64,000 bases of DNA. Source: DATJPR01 sp963843525 (lineage in GTDB: Bacteria > Bacteroidota > Ignavibacteria > UBA10030 > UBA6906). This document shows positions 26,601-35,175 of this stretch, piece after piece. The translations under genes and the position numbers were made by a program. Position 1 is the stretch's first letter, and each line of letters starts with the position of its first letter. The DNA is taken from assembly GCA_963843525.1 (NCBI GenBank), contig CAWJKM010000005.1, positions 434,001 through 498,000 on the forward strand, written 5' to 3'. The notes beneath the pieces were generated by a model. The model searched no databases, was not told the DNA's origin, and worked only from the letters and a program-made list of their open reading frames with translations.

Positions 26601-29600
26601 TCAGAGATCTGTGGATCCCGCCGTGCGATAGCGGCGGCGAATGAGCACGACCACAAAGTACATGACCAGAAGGAGTCCGACGGCGACGGTCCCGAAGATC
26701 GCGATCACGGTGCTTGACCAGAAACTTGTCCACGAAATCCCGTACGAGAACTGATCGCCGGCGACGAGCTCAACGCTGTGCGCACCGGGCGGCAGGAACA
26801 CAGTGTAGCAGTCGTTCCCCTTCATGATCGGAGACTGATAGGGTTGTCCGTCGACGAGAATGCCTTCCGGGCTCCGGTTGACGGAAACAAGGGTGCGGCC
26901 GCCGGACGTGTACGTGAACCGAATGACCCGCTGATTGTAGGAGACATCCTCCAGATTGCCGGTCACGCCCATAATGCGCGGCTGGAGTTCATGGGACGAC
27001 AGATTTTCATGCCCTGTACTGAGCACGATGTGATGCTTCCCTGCCGGGATGAGGTAGTTGTTTTCCCTGGCCGGCGCGTTCGGCACCCCGTCGATGCGTA
27101 CCTCGACAATATCCCTGGGCAGCTGGAGATCAAACGACCACGGAGCATCGACGTCGTAACCGTCTCCGATTTCATGGATGTCCACCCCGGCGGTGATGGC
27201 GAACGGGAAGAACACCATGTCCTGCGGGTTGATCGTCGCCTCACAGTAGACCACGGTTCGTCTCGCGCCCGCTGCGGCGGACTTCATCATCTGAAAGCTC
27301 TCCGTGCCGGTCTGGATGATGGTCGGAAACATCGTGATCTCTTCTGGTTTCCGGAAGCTGCCGATATTCAGGTCCAGAAGAAGCTTCGAGGAGTCACCCA
27401 CGAGCTGCGTGTACCGCCTGCCGATGCCGACATACCGGAGGGGTGTCGTGGACCAGAGATGTTGCGGGTCTTCAACAGAAAGTCCGAAGCCAAATTCCTT
27501 TTGTAAAGCAAGAATCGACGTCATGTCCACCCCGATCCAATCGCGCAACTCCGGCGATCCATAGCTGTCCATGGCCGTCACCACCACGCCGAAGCCCTGC
27601 TTCTCCCCCTCGACGCCCTTCAGCATGGTGAGGATCTGGATGTAGACCTCGCGGAGCTTCGCCACCCGGTAATCCGCCAGGGCCGACCGGACAAAGGGAT
27701 TTGTCCGCCAGAAGTACGGAGATTCACGATCGAACACGGTCGCGGGATCGAACCCGTATCGGCGACGAATCGCTTCGCGTGCCGACGGATGCATGGGGGT
27801 ATAGTGAATGGGGTCTTCGAGTCCCGGTCCGGAATCGAAATACAACTCCGCGAGATTGACGCCGTCCCAGTCGAACCTCTCCAGGAAATCCTTGTAGTGC
27901 TGGACGACCGTATCGACACACCGTTTGTCGGTGAGGGCGACCGGATACCGCCAGGAGGATTGCACGTCTTCGCCCTTGTAGTTCTTTTCACGCCACTCAG
28001 GGTGCGCCTTCCAGAACATCTGACTGACCTGAGGCGGTTCGAGCCAGGCGTACACCAGAATGCCGTTGCCATGGGCGAGAGCAATCAGTCGCGCATAGTC
28101 ATACGTGTACTTCGGATACTCGTGCCACCCGGCGACATGCACAACGCGCACGCCCTCGGAGACCCATTGTTTGACCAGCGTTTCAATGCTGAGGTTTTTC
28201 CGGAGGCCCGGATCGAAGAATACCTCGAGGCTGTTCCGGCGCACGATCGGGCCGAGCCGGAAGTACCTGCGCACGTAATCGAGGAGATAGGGATACTGGC
28301 TGACGCCGAGTTGCGACTGCGGGTCGAACTGTGTCGAGAAAAAGATCATCTTCCCCTTGCCGATGGTTTTCCCGATCGCCAGGGGAGCCTCCGTGTCCTC
28401 ATCGATGCAGAAGACTTCATCCACATCCGCGGCTTCGAACTTTGCCGTCAGCTGGGGATACCGCCATGCAATTCTCTCCTCCGGAAAGAACCGGTCACGC
28501 ACACGGAGGACACGGAGTTTGGACTCGCTGAATTTTATCCCCATTTCTTCGGCAAGATCATTCTGCCCGTCGGTAATCAGACACCCGCCGTCCTCAACGA
28601 ATTGCTTGACAACGTCGTACTCATCCTGTCCGAGCGAATCCACAAAGGCGTTCGGCACAATGAGGAGATTGTAATTCTGCAGATTGAGAAGGGAAGATGT
28701 CACCGGCTGACCGACAAAGAGCGTATCCACCGGGATGTTGACACTCCCGAAGACCGCCGCAAGAGCCGCCTGGTCGTTGAATGCGGCCCCCCGCGCGTGA
28801 TAATTCCAGAAAATGATCGGCTTCGCCTGCTGCCATGTCTCCGCCGTCCCGACGACTTTTTCGAAAACGGATTCCAGCTTGTGTTTGACTTCCTCGGCGA
28901 ACGAGACCGGCCGCTCACGGAATTCCGTAGGCTCCGCCCGGTAGAATTGTCCCGGTTCCAGCTCGATGGTCTTCGTCACCGGCCCTTTGAGCCGTTGCTC
29001 CGACACGATCCGGTTCGTGATCTCGCCATCGTGCGCGTAGTAGGCCTCCGACAGGTACTGATCATCCAGCGTAATGGTGTAGGACTGACTTCCCGAAAGA
29101 ATCACGCGGTCTTTGGTTTTCACCCAGTTTGTCTTTTCCCGGAGGTCGATATACGTGTATCCCATCGCCTGGATGCTGTCCACAAGCTCTTTCAAAAAGT
29201 CGTGGTCCACAAAGGCGTGGAAAAAACAGGATGCAAACCCATCGCGCACGGCGAGGTTGTCGCGCGCCTCATCGATCAGGTGCTGCACATACGCCTGCGT
29301 CTTGTTCTTGTCGGGATCGAGCGGCACGTATCCGAGGTTTTCCGGATAGATCACCTGACCGAAAAGATCTTTGTGGATGACGTAGGGGAAGAACTGGCTG
29401 AAATCGAAATCCTCCATCGAGAGACGTTGTTCCATCGCCGTGCTGAAGTATCTGGCGACGGTCTCATAGAGCTTGAAGGAGGCCGTGTAGTGAGGGGTCT
29501 CCCAGATGAGAGGATACAGACCATTCTTCATGAACTCCTGGATCCCCAGATCGAGTTTCTGTTCGATCCCCTTCACCGTCTCGCCTTTGATCACGCCGTT

Positions 29601-30575
29601 CGTGCTCTCATCCCAGAACTCATAGTCCACCGCGGTCACACCGCGGTACTGGTGCGTTACTCCATGCATCACGATCGTGGCGCCGTTCTGCACCATGTAC
29701 TTCAGCGCGTCGACAAGGTCGGGCTTGTCGGAAAGGCTGATCCGAATTCCCTCCGCCGGATTGACATAGAACGGGACCACGCCGACGAGAAACGGGATAT
29801 TCCTGCTCGCCAGGATATCCGCAATGTCCCGGAGCTTGTTCGGATCCTCCATCGGCGTCACATCCTCGATCCGGATCAACGCCTGGTGGGATTCTTCGTG
29901 CAGTTCACCGAGAATATCGTGCAGCATGTCGGCAAAAAGGAGGTACTCCGTGGCTTCGTCGGCGTACGCAAACGGCGAGTCTGCGATATAGGTCAGAAGG
30001 CCCGTGTTCACAATGTACGGATGCTCTTTGCGCGTACTGGAGGAGTACACTGTTGCCGTTGCTGATGCAGCAGAATGCGGAAGAAGCTCGATGATGTTGA
30101 CGGAAAGTTCCTTCTTGGTGAACGTCTTCCCGTTGTAGCGGATGATATTGAAGTTCGACGTGCTGTCGATCCGGTTGACGGTGAAGCCCAGCTTCTTCGC
30201 TACGCCGGGCCGGAGACAGAACTCACGGATCCCCGTGTCAAGCCAGATCACCCTGCGATCATTGCGGAGGACATCGTCGGTGAATTTTGCAGGTACAGGG
30301 TTCTGACTGTGAAAACCGACATAAAAGGTGAAATCGAAATTCTCCATTTGCCGGGGGGTGTAGTCGTTTACGCCCTCGATGGTCGTGGCCGTATTAAAAT
30401 GGCCCAGCAACTCACCGAGCTGACGCCCCATGCCGATCGCCTGGTTTTTCAGGCTCGAAGAGCCTTCAACAACGATCAACACCGACTTCGGCTTGTCAGC
30501 GCCCCTGGCAACAAGAACGAGACAAAACGAAAGGCCGAGGAGTGTACGCCAAAATTCTCTCTTGCGTAATGACAT
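26601..30575 (-). CDS. Large exported DUF2334/polysaccharide-hydrolase-like protein with C-terminal membrane anchor
   Basis: A 1,324-residue multidomain protein. After a signal peptide, residues about 230-500 match the DUF2334 deacetylase-like fold (ALIRIEDVTPMEDPNKLRDI, VMHGVTHQYRG and FHAFVDHDFL supply Asp and His residues). About 590-780 is a glutamine-amidotransferase-like or ThuA-like region (LIVPNAFVDSL, EDGGCLITDGQNDLAEEMG). About 800-1080 resembles a GHL/GH153-type TIM barrel (VVHVAGWHEYPKY, then FDWDGVNLAELYFDSG). Small beta-domains and one C-terminal membrane helix follow (VIAIFGTVAVGLLLVMYFVV). It is followed at once by a processive GT2, so processing of the polymer made by that synthase is inferred. 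Confidence 0.8.
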   Translation of the reverse strand: MSLRKREFWRTLLGLSFCLVLVARGADKPKSVLIVVEGSSSLKNQAIGMGRQLGELLGHFNTATTIEGVNDYTPRQMENFDFTFYVGFHSQNPVPAKFTDDVLRNDRRVIWLDTGIREFCLRPGVAKKLGFTVNRIDSTSNFNIIRYNGKTFTKKELSVNIIELLPHSAASATATVYSSSTRKEHPYIVNTGLLTYIADSPFAYADEATEYLLFADMLHDILGELHEESHQALIRIEDVTPMEDPNKLRDIADILASRNIPFLVGVVPFYVNPAEGIRISLSDKPDLVDALKYMVQNGATIVMHGVTHQYRGVTAVDYEFWDESTNGVIKGETVKGIEQKLDLGIQEFMKNGLYPLIWETPHYTASFKLYETVARYFSTAMEQRLSMEDFDFSQFFPYVIHKDLFGQVIYPENLGYVPLDPDKNKTQAYVQHLIDEARDNLAVRDGFASCFFHAFVDHDFLKELVDSIQAMGYTYIDLREKTNWVKTKDRVILSGSQSYTITLDDQYLSEAYYAHDGEITNRIVSEQRLKGPVTKTIELEPGQFYRAEPTEFRERPVSFAEEVKHKLESVFEKVVGTAETWQQAKPIIFWNYHARGAAFNDQAALAAVFGSVNIPVDTLFVGQPVTSSLLNLQNYNLLIVPNAFVDSLGQDEYDVVKQFVEDGGCLITDGQNDLAEEMGIKFSESKLRVLRVRDRFFPEERIAWRYPQLTAKFEAADVDEVFCIDEDTEAPLAIGKTIGKGKMIFFSTQFDPQSQLGVSQYPYLLDYVRRYFRLGPIVRRNSLEVFFDPGLRKNLSIETLVKQWVSEGVRVVHVAGWHEYPKYTYDYARLIALAHGNGILVYAWLEPPQVSQMFWKAHPEWREKNYKGEDVQSSWRYPVALTDKRCVDTVVQHYKDFLERFDWDGVNLAELYFDSGPGLEDPIHYTPMHPSAREAIRRRYGFDPATVFDRESPYFWRTNPFVRSALADYRVAKLREVYIQILTMLKGVEGEKQGFGVVVTAMDSYGSPELRDWIGVDMTSILALQKEFGFGLSVEDPQHLWSTTPLRYVGIGRRYTQLVGDSSKLLLDLNIGSFRKPEEITMFPTIIQTGTESFQMMKSAAAGARRTVVYCEATINPQDMVFFPFAITAGVDIHEIGDGYDVDAPWSFDLQLPRDIVEVRIDGVPNAPARENNYLIPAGKHHIVLSTGHENLSSHELQPRIMGVTGNLEDVSYNQRVIRFTYTSGGRTLVSVNRSPEGILVDGQPYQSPIMKGNDCYTVFLPPGAHSVELVAGDQFSYGISWTSFWSSTVIAIFGTVAVGLLLVMYFVVVLIRRRYRTAGSTDL

Positions 30576-30665
30576 TGGTTTCGGTCAAAATCCTCTGTTG
30601 AATTCTTCAATAGTTACTATTTTGCATCCGAAATCTTCCATCGGGGGGATGTGAAAAAGCGTTGA

Positions 30666-30694
30666 ATGATACCAAGGATCGCTCAGGAAAGCAA
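30666..30694 (-). promoter_or_regulatory. Predicted promoter of the DUF2334-GT2 unit
   Basis: Minus-strand TTGCTT (30694-30689) and TATCAT (30671-30666, preceded by TGG) with a 17-bp spacer. Start near 30659, leaving a leader of about 84 nt. It is back to back with the promoter of the NYN gene. Confidence 0.45.
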
Positions 30695-30712
30695 CCGCGA
30701 AGCGTATCGCCA

Positions 30713-30741
30713 TTGACCTTCGGTCGATTGCATCCTACATT
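30713..30741 (+). promoter_or_regulatory. Predicted promoter of the NYN-domain gene
   Basis: TTGACC (30713-30718) and TACATT (30736-30741) with a 17-bp spacer, the same pair of boxes as in front of the efflux operon. Start near 30748, about 50 nt before the coding start. Confidence 0.55.
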
Positions 30742-30798
30742 AGCTTCAGACAGAATGTAGCATCCCCGGACAGAAAAAGACTGCTGGAGATTTATAGA

Positions 30799-31716
30799 AT
30801 GTCTACCGGAAGAATACGTGTCGGCGTTTACGTGGATACCATGAACATCTCGCGCAACGGAGGGTACGGAATGCAGTATAATGTCCTCCGCGATTTTGCC
30901 TGCCGCGGAGAAGCCGAGGCCGTCCGCCTGAACGCGTACGTGATGTTCGATCAGGATCGGGCCGAAGCGGAACCTGCGTACGGTGAGGGACAGTTGGGCT
31001 TCTACTCCCTCCTGAGGGACTTCGGATTCAAAGTGATACAGAAGAATCTCAAGTGGCACACCGACGAATGGGGGAGCAGGTTCGCGAAGGCCAATACCGA
31101 AATGGACATGGCTCTGGATGTCGTCCTCCAGGCAAAGTCTCTCGATCGTCTTGTGCTGGCGACAGCTGATCCGGAGTTTGGCCGCGTCATCACGCTTGCA
31201 CAAAATCAGGGATCGCGTGTCGAGGTTGTCGCATTCGACAATGCCCCTCCGTTGCTGAGGACGGAAGCTGATCTGTTTCTCTCCGGCTATCTGATCCCGG
31301 ACCTTCTTCCCATCATGTCTCCGCGGAGCGGCGCACACTGGGGGGAGATCGGGTCCCGCGTTCGCGGGGTGTGTTACAGTCATTCGGAGAAGGGATACGG
31401 GTTTCTCCGCTTCCTCAGGTGTCTCTCCCCCGCCCTCTGGCGCATTGATGCTCGGGAATCGGATTCACCCTATCAGAGTGTCTTCTTCCACGATTCGCAA
31501 CTGCCCCCCGAAATGGCACCGGAAGATCTGCCGAGCCGTACAGTGATCTTTGAGTGGGAGCTCGCGAAGTCGGAGAGCCGCGAAAACAGCATGATCGCGG
31601 TCAACATGCAGGTGATAGGACGAAAGAAACGCGAGCGGCCGATGGTGCGAATTATCGACGCTGAACGGATACGCGCGGAAGGGGTGCCGAAGGAGGAGAA
31701 GTCGGAGCAGTGCTAG
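30799..31716 (+). CDS. NYN domain protein with C-terminal cold-shock-like domain
   Basis: A 305-residue putative RNA-processing protein. Residues about 5-165 form a LabA-type NYN (PIN-like) nuclease domain: RVGVYVDTMNISR carries the first acidic residue, TEMDMALDVVLQ the central ones, and VLATADPEFGRVITLAQNQG the TxDxDF-like motif. Residues about 195-280 (VRGVCYSHSEKGYGFLRFLR, then SVFFHDSQLP and VIFEWELAKSE) follow the cold-shock/OB pattern, including the KGYGFL RNP1-like motif. The start gives MSTGRIRVG. It is divergent from the DUF2334 gene and a heptamer-repeat array follows it. Confidence 0.82.
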   Translation: MSTGRIRVGVYVDTMNISRNGGYGMQYNVLRDFACRGEAEAVRLNAYVMFDQDRAEAEPAYGEGQLGFYSLLRDFGFKVIQKNLKWHTDEWGSRFAKANTEMDMALDVVLQAKSLDRLVLATADPEFGRVITLAQNQGSRVEVVAFDNAPPLLRTEADLFLSGYLIPDLLPIMSPRSGAHWGEIGSRVRGVCYSHSEKGYGFLRFLRCLSPALWRIDARESDSPYQSVFFHDSQLPPEMAPEDLPSRTVIFEWELAKSESRENSMIAVNMQVIGRKKRERPMVRIIDAERIRAEGVPKEEKSEQC

Positions 31717-31766
31717 GCTCCTTCGCGCGAATTAACCCCTCGTTGATGGAAGAACAGAAGTAGTAT

Positions 31767-31808
31767 GCAGTAAGCAGTAGGCGGTAAGCAGAAATCAGCA
31801 AGCAGCTG
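31767..31808 (+). repeat. Short tandem heptamer repeat, left arm (GCAGTAR)
   Basis: Six head-to-tail 7-bp units in strict register: GCAGTAA, GCAGTAG, GCGGTAA, GCAGAAA, TCAGCAA, GCAGCTG. The consensus is the reverse complement of the units in the right arm at 31811-31887, so the transcript could fold into a long imperfect hairpin between the NYN and LD-carboxypeptidase genes. Confidence 0.85.
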
Positions 31809-31810
31809 AA

Positions 31811-31887
31811 CTTCTGCTCTCCTCCCACCGCCTTCTGCCCACTTCTTTCTGCCTACTGCTTACTGCCTACTGCCTACTGCTTTCTGG
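31811..31887 (+). repeat. Short tandem heptamer repeat, right arm (YTACTGC)
   Basis: Eleven 7-bp units in register with consensus YTACTGC, best conserved at the end (CTACTGC, TTACTGC, CTACTGC, CTACTGC). It ends 8 bp before the ATG of the LD-carboxypeptidase and so occupies that gene's leader. It belongs to the same motif family as the array at 50261-50372. Confidence 0.85.
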
Positions 31888-31895
31888 AGCCTTTC

Positions 31896-32852
31896 ATGTC
31901 CCCTCAACCTCTTCCCATTGTCTATCCCTCCCGGCTTCGTCCCGGCGATGTGATCGGTCTCGTTTCCCCTGCCAGCCCGGTGTTGGAACCGGCACGCATC
32001 GAGACGGGCACCCGGTATCTGGAACGCAACGGTTACCGCGTCAAGATCGGTACGCATGTCGGAAAAACGTACGGGTATCTTGCAGGGACTGACCGGGAAC
32101 GAACAGATGACCTGCATGCGATGATCCGGGACCCCCAGGTGAAGGCACTCTTCTGTCTTCGCGGCGGGTATGGCGTACCTCGAATTCTTCCGGCACTCGA
32201 TTACGAACTGTTCCGAACCCATCCGAAAATCATCGTCGGGTACAGTGATATCACCGCTCTTCTTCTTGCTCTCTTCGCACGATCCGGGCTCGTGACGTTC
32301 CATGGACCGATGGTTGCGGTGGATTTCGGCGGGGCGGTCGATCCCTTCACGGAACAATCGTTCTGGGATTCCCTGAACGGCGGCATTCACGGCCGATGGC
32401 TCCCCATCGCCGGCCCGGACGGGCAGGGCACGTTGCACGGGGGACACGGATCCGGCCGATTGCTTGGCGGGAATCTCTCCCTTCTCTCTGCGATGGCCGG
32501 CACCCCCTACCTTCCGGATTTTCATGGAAGCATTCTTTTTCTCGAAGAGATCGGTGAGGAGCCGTACCGTGTCGACCGGATGCTGAACCAGCTCGCGCAG
32601 GCGGGAATATTAACCGGGCTTCAAGCTGTCCTTGCGGGTCAGTTCACCGAATGTACTCCAAAAGATCCTTCCCGTCCGTCCCTTTCCATTGAAGAGGTGC
32701 TGCAGTCAGTCAGCTCAACTCTCGGCGTGCCTTTTCTCTCAGGATGCCGGTTCGGTCATATTCCGACCTTCCTTACTCTTCCCGTTGGCATTCGGGCAGA
32801 AGTGGACGCAGATCAGGCCCAGATCAGGTTTTCGGAATCGCCCGTATTGTAG
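31896..32852 (+). CDS. LD-carboxypeptidase (peptidase S66, LdcA-like)
   Basis: Murein-recycling carboxypeptidase of 318 residues that removes the terminal D-Ala from tetrapeptides. The start LRPGDVIGLVSPASPV is typical. The catalytic Ser is in VGYSDITALLLAL (near residue 112), the Glu in ILFLEEIGEEPYRVDRMLNQ (near 215) and the His in FGHIPTFLTLPVG (near 288). There is no signal peptide, so it should be cytoplasmic. The Shine-Dalgarno GGAG lies just after the heptamer array. It starts the plus-strand run that continues into purine and wall genes. Confidence 0.92.
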   Translation: MSPQPLPIVYPSRLRPGDVIGLVSPASPVLEPARIETGTRYLERNGYRVKIGTHVGKTYGYLAGTDRERTDDLHAMIRDPQVKALFCLRGGYGVPRILPALDYELFRTHPKIIVGYSDITALLLALFARSGLVTFHGPMVAVDFGGAVDPFTEQSFWDSLNGGIHGRWLPIAGPDGQGTLHGGHGSGRLLGGNLSLLSAMAGTPYLPDFHGSILFLEEIGEEPYRVDRMLNQLAQAGILTGLQAVLAGQFTECTPKDPSRPSLSIEEVLQSVSSTLGVPFLSGCRFGHIPTFLTLPVGIRAEVDADQAQIRFSESPVL

Positions 32853-32969
32853 CCGGAAGAGCCCGCCGATCCGTACTGCGAAGGCTGTTTTCCCCCTTTT
32901 TCTTGTATTTCGTTCGTCTTTGTGTTAGTTTGTTATATTCCATTCAGTTAGAGCAGTGCGGGACCTACC

Positions 32970-33572
32970 GTGAATATTGCCGTGTTCGGCTCCGGACGGG
33001 GCTCAAACTTCCAGGCGATCCTCGCGGCGATCAAGGAGGGACGGGTTGAGGGAGTCACAATTTCGCTGGTGCTAAGCAACAACTCAACTTCGGGGATACT
33101 GGAGATCGCCCGGGCGAACGCAATTCCCGCCTTTCACATTAGTCAGAAGCATTTTTCATCGGAAGGGCAGTATGCGGACGCCTTGCTTGCGCTGCTCGCT
33201 GCGCACGCAGTGGAGGTGATTGTCCTCGCAGGGTTCATGAAGAAGATTCCTCCACGGTTGATCAGTGCGTTCCCCGGCCGCATCATCAACATCCATCCTG
33301 CCCTGCTCCCGAAATATGGAGGGGCGGGGATGTTCGGAAGGCACGTACACGAGGCGGTCCTGGCGGCCGGTGAACACGAATCCGGAGCCACCGTCCATGT
33401 GGTCGATGAAGAGTACGATCACGGCAGGATTCTCATCCAGGAGAAGGTCCCGGTAATGGCGGGAGATACGCCTGACACTCTCGCCGCACGTGTTCTCGGG
33501 GCAGAGCACAGAATTTTGCCGGAGGCGCTTCATCGCCTTGCGGCTTCCATGCACAAGGGGGTCCAGCAGTGA
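32970..33572 (+). CDS. purN: Phosphoribosylglycinamide formyltransferase
   Basis: Third step of de novo purine synthesis: formyl transfer from 10-formyl-THF to GAR. The 200-residue protein has the nucleotide loop FGSGRGSNFQAILAAI, the catalytic NIHPALLPKYGGAGMFGRHV (Asn and His) and the Asp in VDEEYDHGRILIQ. The start is GTG 32970 (MNIAVFGSG). The stop overlaps the GTG start of purH (GTGA), so the two are coupled. The 117-bp gap upstream is AT-rich and probably holds a promoter, but no single pair of boxes is convincing. Confidence 0.96.
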   Translation: MNIAVFGSGRGSNFQAILAAIKEGRVEGVTISLVLSNNSTSGILEIARANAIPAFHISQKHFSSEGQYADALLALLAAHAVEVIVLAGFMKKIPPRLISAFPGRIINIHPALLPKYGGAGMFGRHVHEAVLAAGEHESGATVHVVDEEYDHGRILIQEKVPVMAGDTPDTLAARVLGAEHRILPEALHRLAASMHKGVQQ

Positions 33573-35110
33573 TTCACATTCGCCGGGTGCTTATAAGCGT
33601 GTCCGACAAATCGGGATTGGTGGAGTTTGCACGCGCCCTTGTACAAATGCAGGTCGAGATTCTTTCCACCGGCGGAACAGCCTCCACCCTTGCCCAGAAC
33701 GGGATCGCGGTGAAGCAGGTTTCGGAGGTCACCGGTTTCCCGGAAATTCTTGACGGGCGGGTGAAAACACTGCACCCGGTGATTCACGGAGGACTTCTCG
33801 GCATCAACGACAACCCCCGGCATCAGCAGCAGATGCACGACCATGCTATCCAGCCGATCGACATGGTGGTCGTGAATCTCTATCCGTTTGAACAGACCAT
33901 CGCTCGTGCGGATGTCACGTTCGATGAAGCGATCGAGAATATCGATATCGGCGGACCGGCGATGCTCCGGTCTGCTGCAAAGAATCACCGTCATCGTGCC
34001 GTGCTGGTCGATCCGTCGCAATACCCCGCCGTCATCGAAGAGTTGAAGGCACAGAACGGCTGTCTGAGCGAGGAGACCTGCTACCGGCTTGCGTGCGAAG
34101 TTTTCCGTACGACCGCCGCCTACGACTCTGCAATCGCCGCGTATCTGATACAGCAACCTGAGGCGCAGCACCCGGCACCCGGTCTGCATCTCCGCGCACC
34201 GCTCGATCTCACCCTGCGGTACGGGGAGAATCCGCATCAATCCGCCGCCCTGTACGGGCACTTCACCCGGCTCCTTGAACGGATTCATGGGAAGGAACTT
34301 TCGTACAATAATATCCTTGACATGAGTGCGGCTGCGGCGCTGATTGCAGAATTTCCTGAGCCGACGGTTGCCATTCTGAAGCACACCAATCCGTGCGGTG
34401 TCGGCATCGCCGATTCGCTCTCCGAGGCGTACGAGAAGGCCCTTGCAACCGACCCTACCTCGGCCTTCGGCGGCATCGTGGTAACGAATCTCCCTCTCGA
34501 CGTGCCCACGGCAGAGCGGATAAATCAGATTTTCACCGAAGTCATCATCAGCCCGGAGTTCTCCGAGCCGGTGTTGCAGACTCTCCGAAAGAAGAAGGAG
34601 AGAAGGCTCATCCTGATGCACGATGCACTCCGTGCCGCGCTTGCAGAGCCGGTGGTCCGCTCGGTCCCCGGAGGGTATCTTGTCCAGGATGCGGATTCGC
34701 GCGGGGGCAAGGAGGAAGAACAGCGCGTCGTGACCAAACGGTCGCCGACCGACCTCGAAATGCACGGCCTGCGATTCGCCTGGCGAGTGGCCAAGCATGT
34801 AAAGTCCAATGCGATTGTCTATGCAGCGCCGGATCGGACACTGGGAATTGGAGCAGGGCAAATGTCGAGAGTGGACTCGTCGCGCATTGCAGTCCAGAAG
34901 GCGGCGAATGCCGGACTCTCTCTGAAGGATTCCGTGATGGCCTCCGACGCCTATTTCCCTTTTGCCGACGGCGTCATCGAAGCGATTCAGGCAGGAGCGA
35001 CCGCCGTGATCCAGCCCGGCGGGTCCGTCCGCGACCCCGAAGTGATTGCGGCAGCTGACGAGCACGGGATCGCCATGGTCTTCACGGGAACGAGGCATTT
35101 CAGGCATTGA
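33569..35110 (+). CDS. purH: Bifunctional AICAR formyltransferase/IMP cyclohydrolase
   Basis: Last two steps of IMP synthesis. The 513-residue protein begins with the MGS-like cyclohydrolase domain (RRVLISVSDKSGLVEFARAL, STGGTASTLAQNG, EILDGRVKTLHPVIHGG). It continues with the transformylase domain, with RYGENPHQSAALYG, AILKHTNPCGVG (the Lys-His pair of the active site), DAYFPFADGVIEAIQAGATA and a final GIAMVFTGTRHFRH. Translation starts at a GTG overlapping purN. Nothing is missing compared with the family. Confidence 0.97.
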   Translation: MIHIRRVLISVSDKSGLVEFARALVQMQVEILSTGGTASTLAQNGIAVKQVSEVTGFPEILDGRVKTLHPVIHGGLLGINDNPRHQQQMHDHAIQPIDMVVVNLYPFEQTIARADVTFDEAIENIDIGGPAMLRSAAKNHRHRAVLVDPSQYPAVIEELKAQNGCLSEETCYRLACEVFRTTAAYDSAIAAYLIQQPEAQHPAPGLHLRAPLDLTLRYGENPHQSAALYGHFTRLLERIHGKELSYNNILDMSAAAALIAEFPEPTVAILKHTNPCGVGIADSLSEAYEKALATDPTSAFGGIVVTNLPLDVPTAERINQIFTEVIISPEFSEPVLQTLRKKKERRLILMHDALRAALAEPVVRSVPGGYLVQDADSRGGKEEEQRVVTKRSPTDLEMHGLRFAWRVAKHVKSNAIVYAAPDRTLGIGAGQMSRVDSSRIAVQKAANAGLSLKDSVMASDAYFPFADGVIEAIQAGATAVIQPGGSVRDPEVIAAADEHGIAMVFTGTRHFRH

Positions 35111-35175
35111 TTGTGTAGTGGTTGGCATGTGGGACACCGGGTGGAAATCCAGCACTATTTCATCTCGAAGACTCT

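Noticed and set aside
27789..30065. 758-codon plus-strand open frame
   Set aside because: Antisense shadow of the DUF2334 protein; its translation is rich in His, Arg and Asp without domain features.
33530..35155. 541-codon minus-strand open frame
   Set aside because: Antisense shadow of purH, which has all family motifs.
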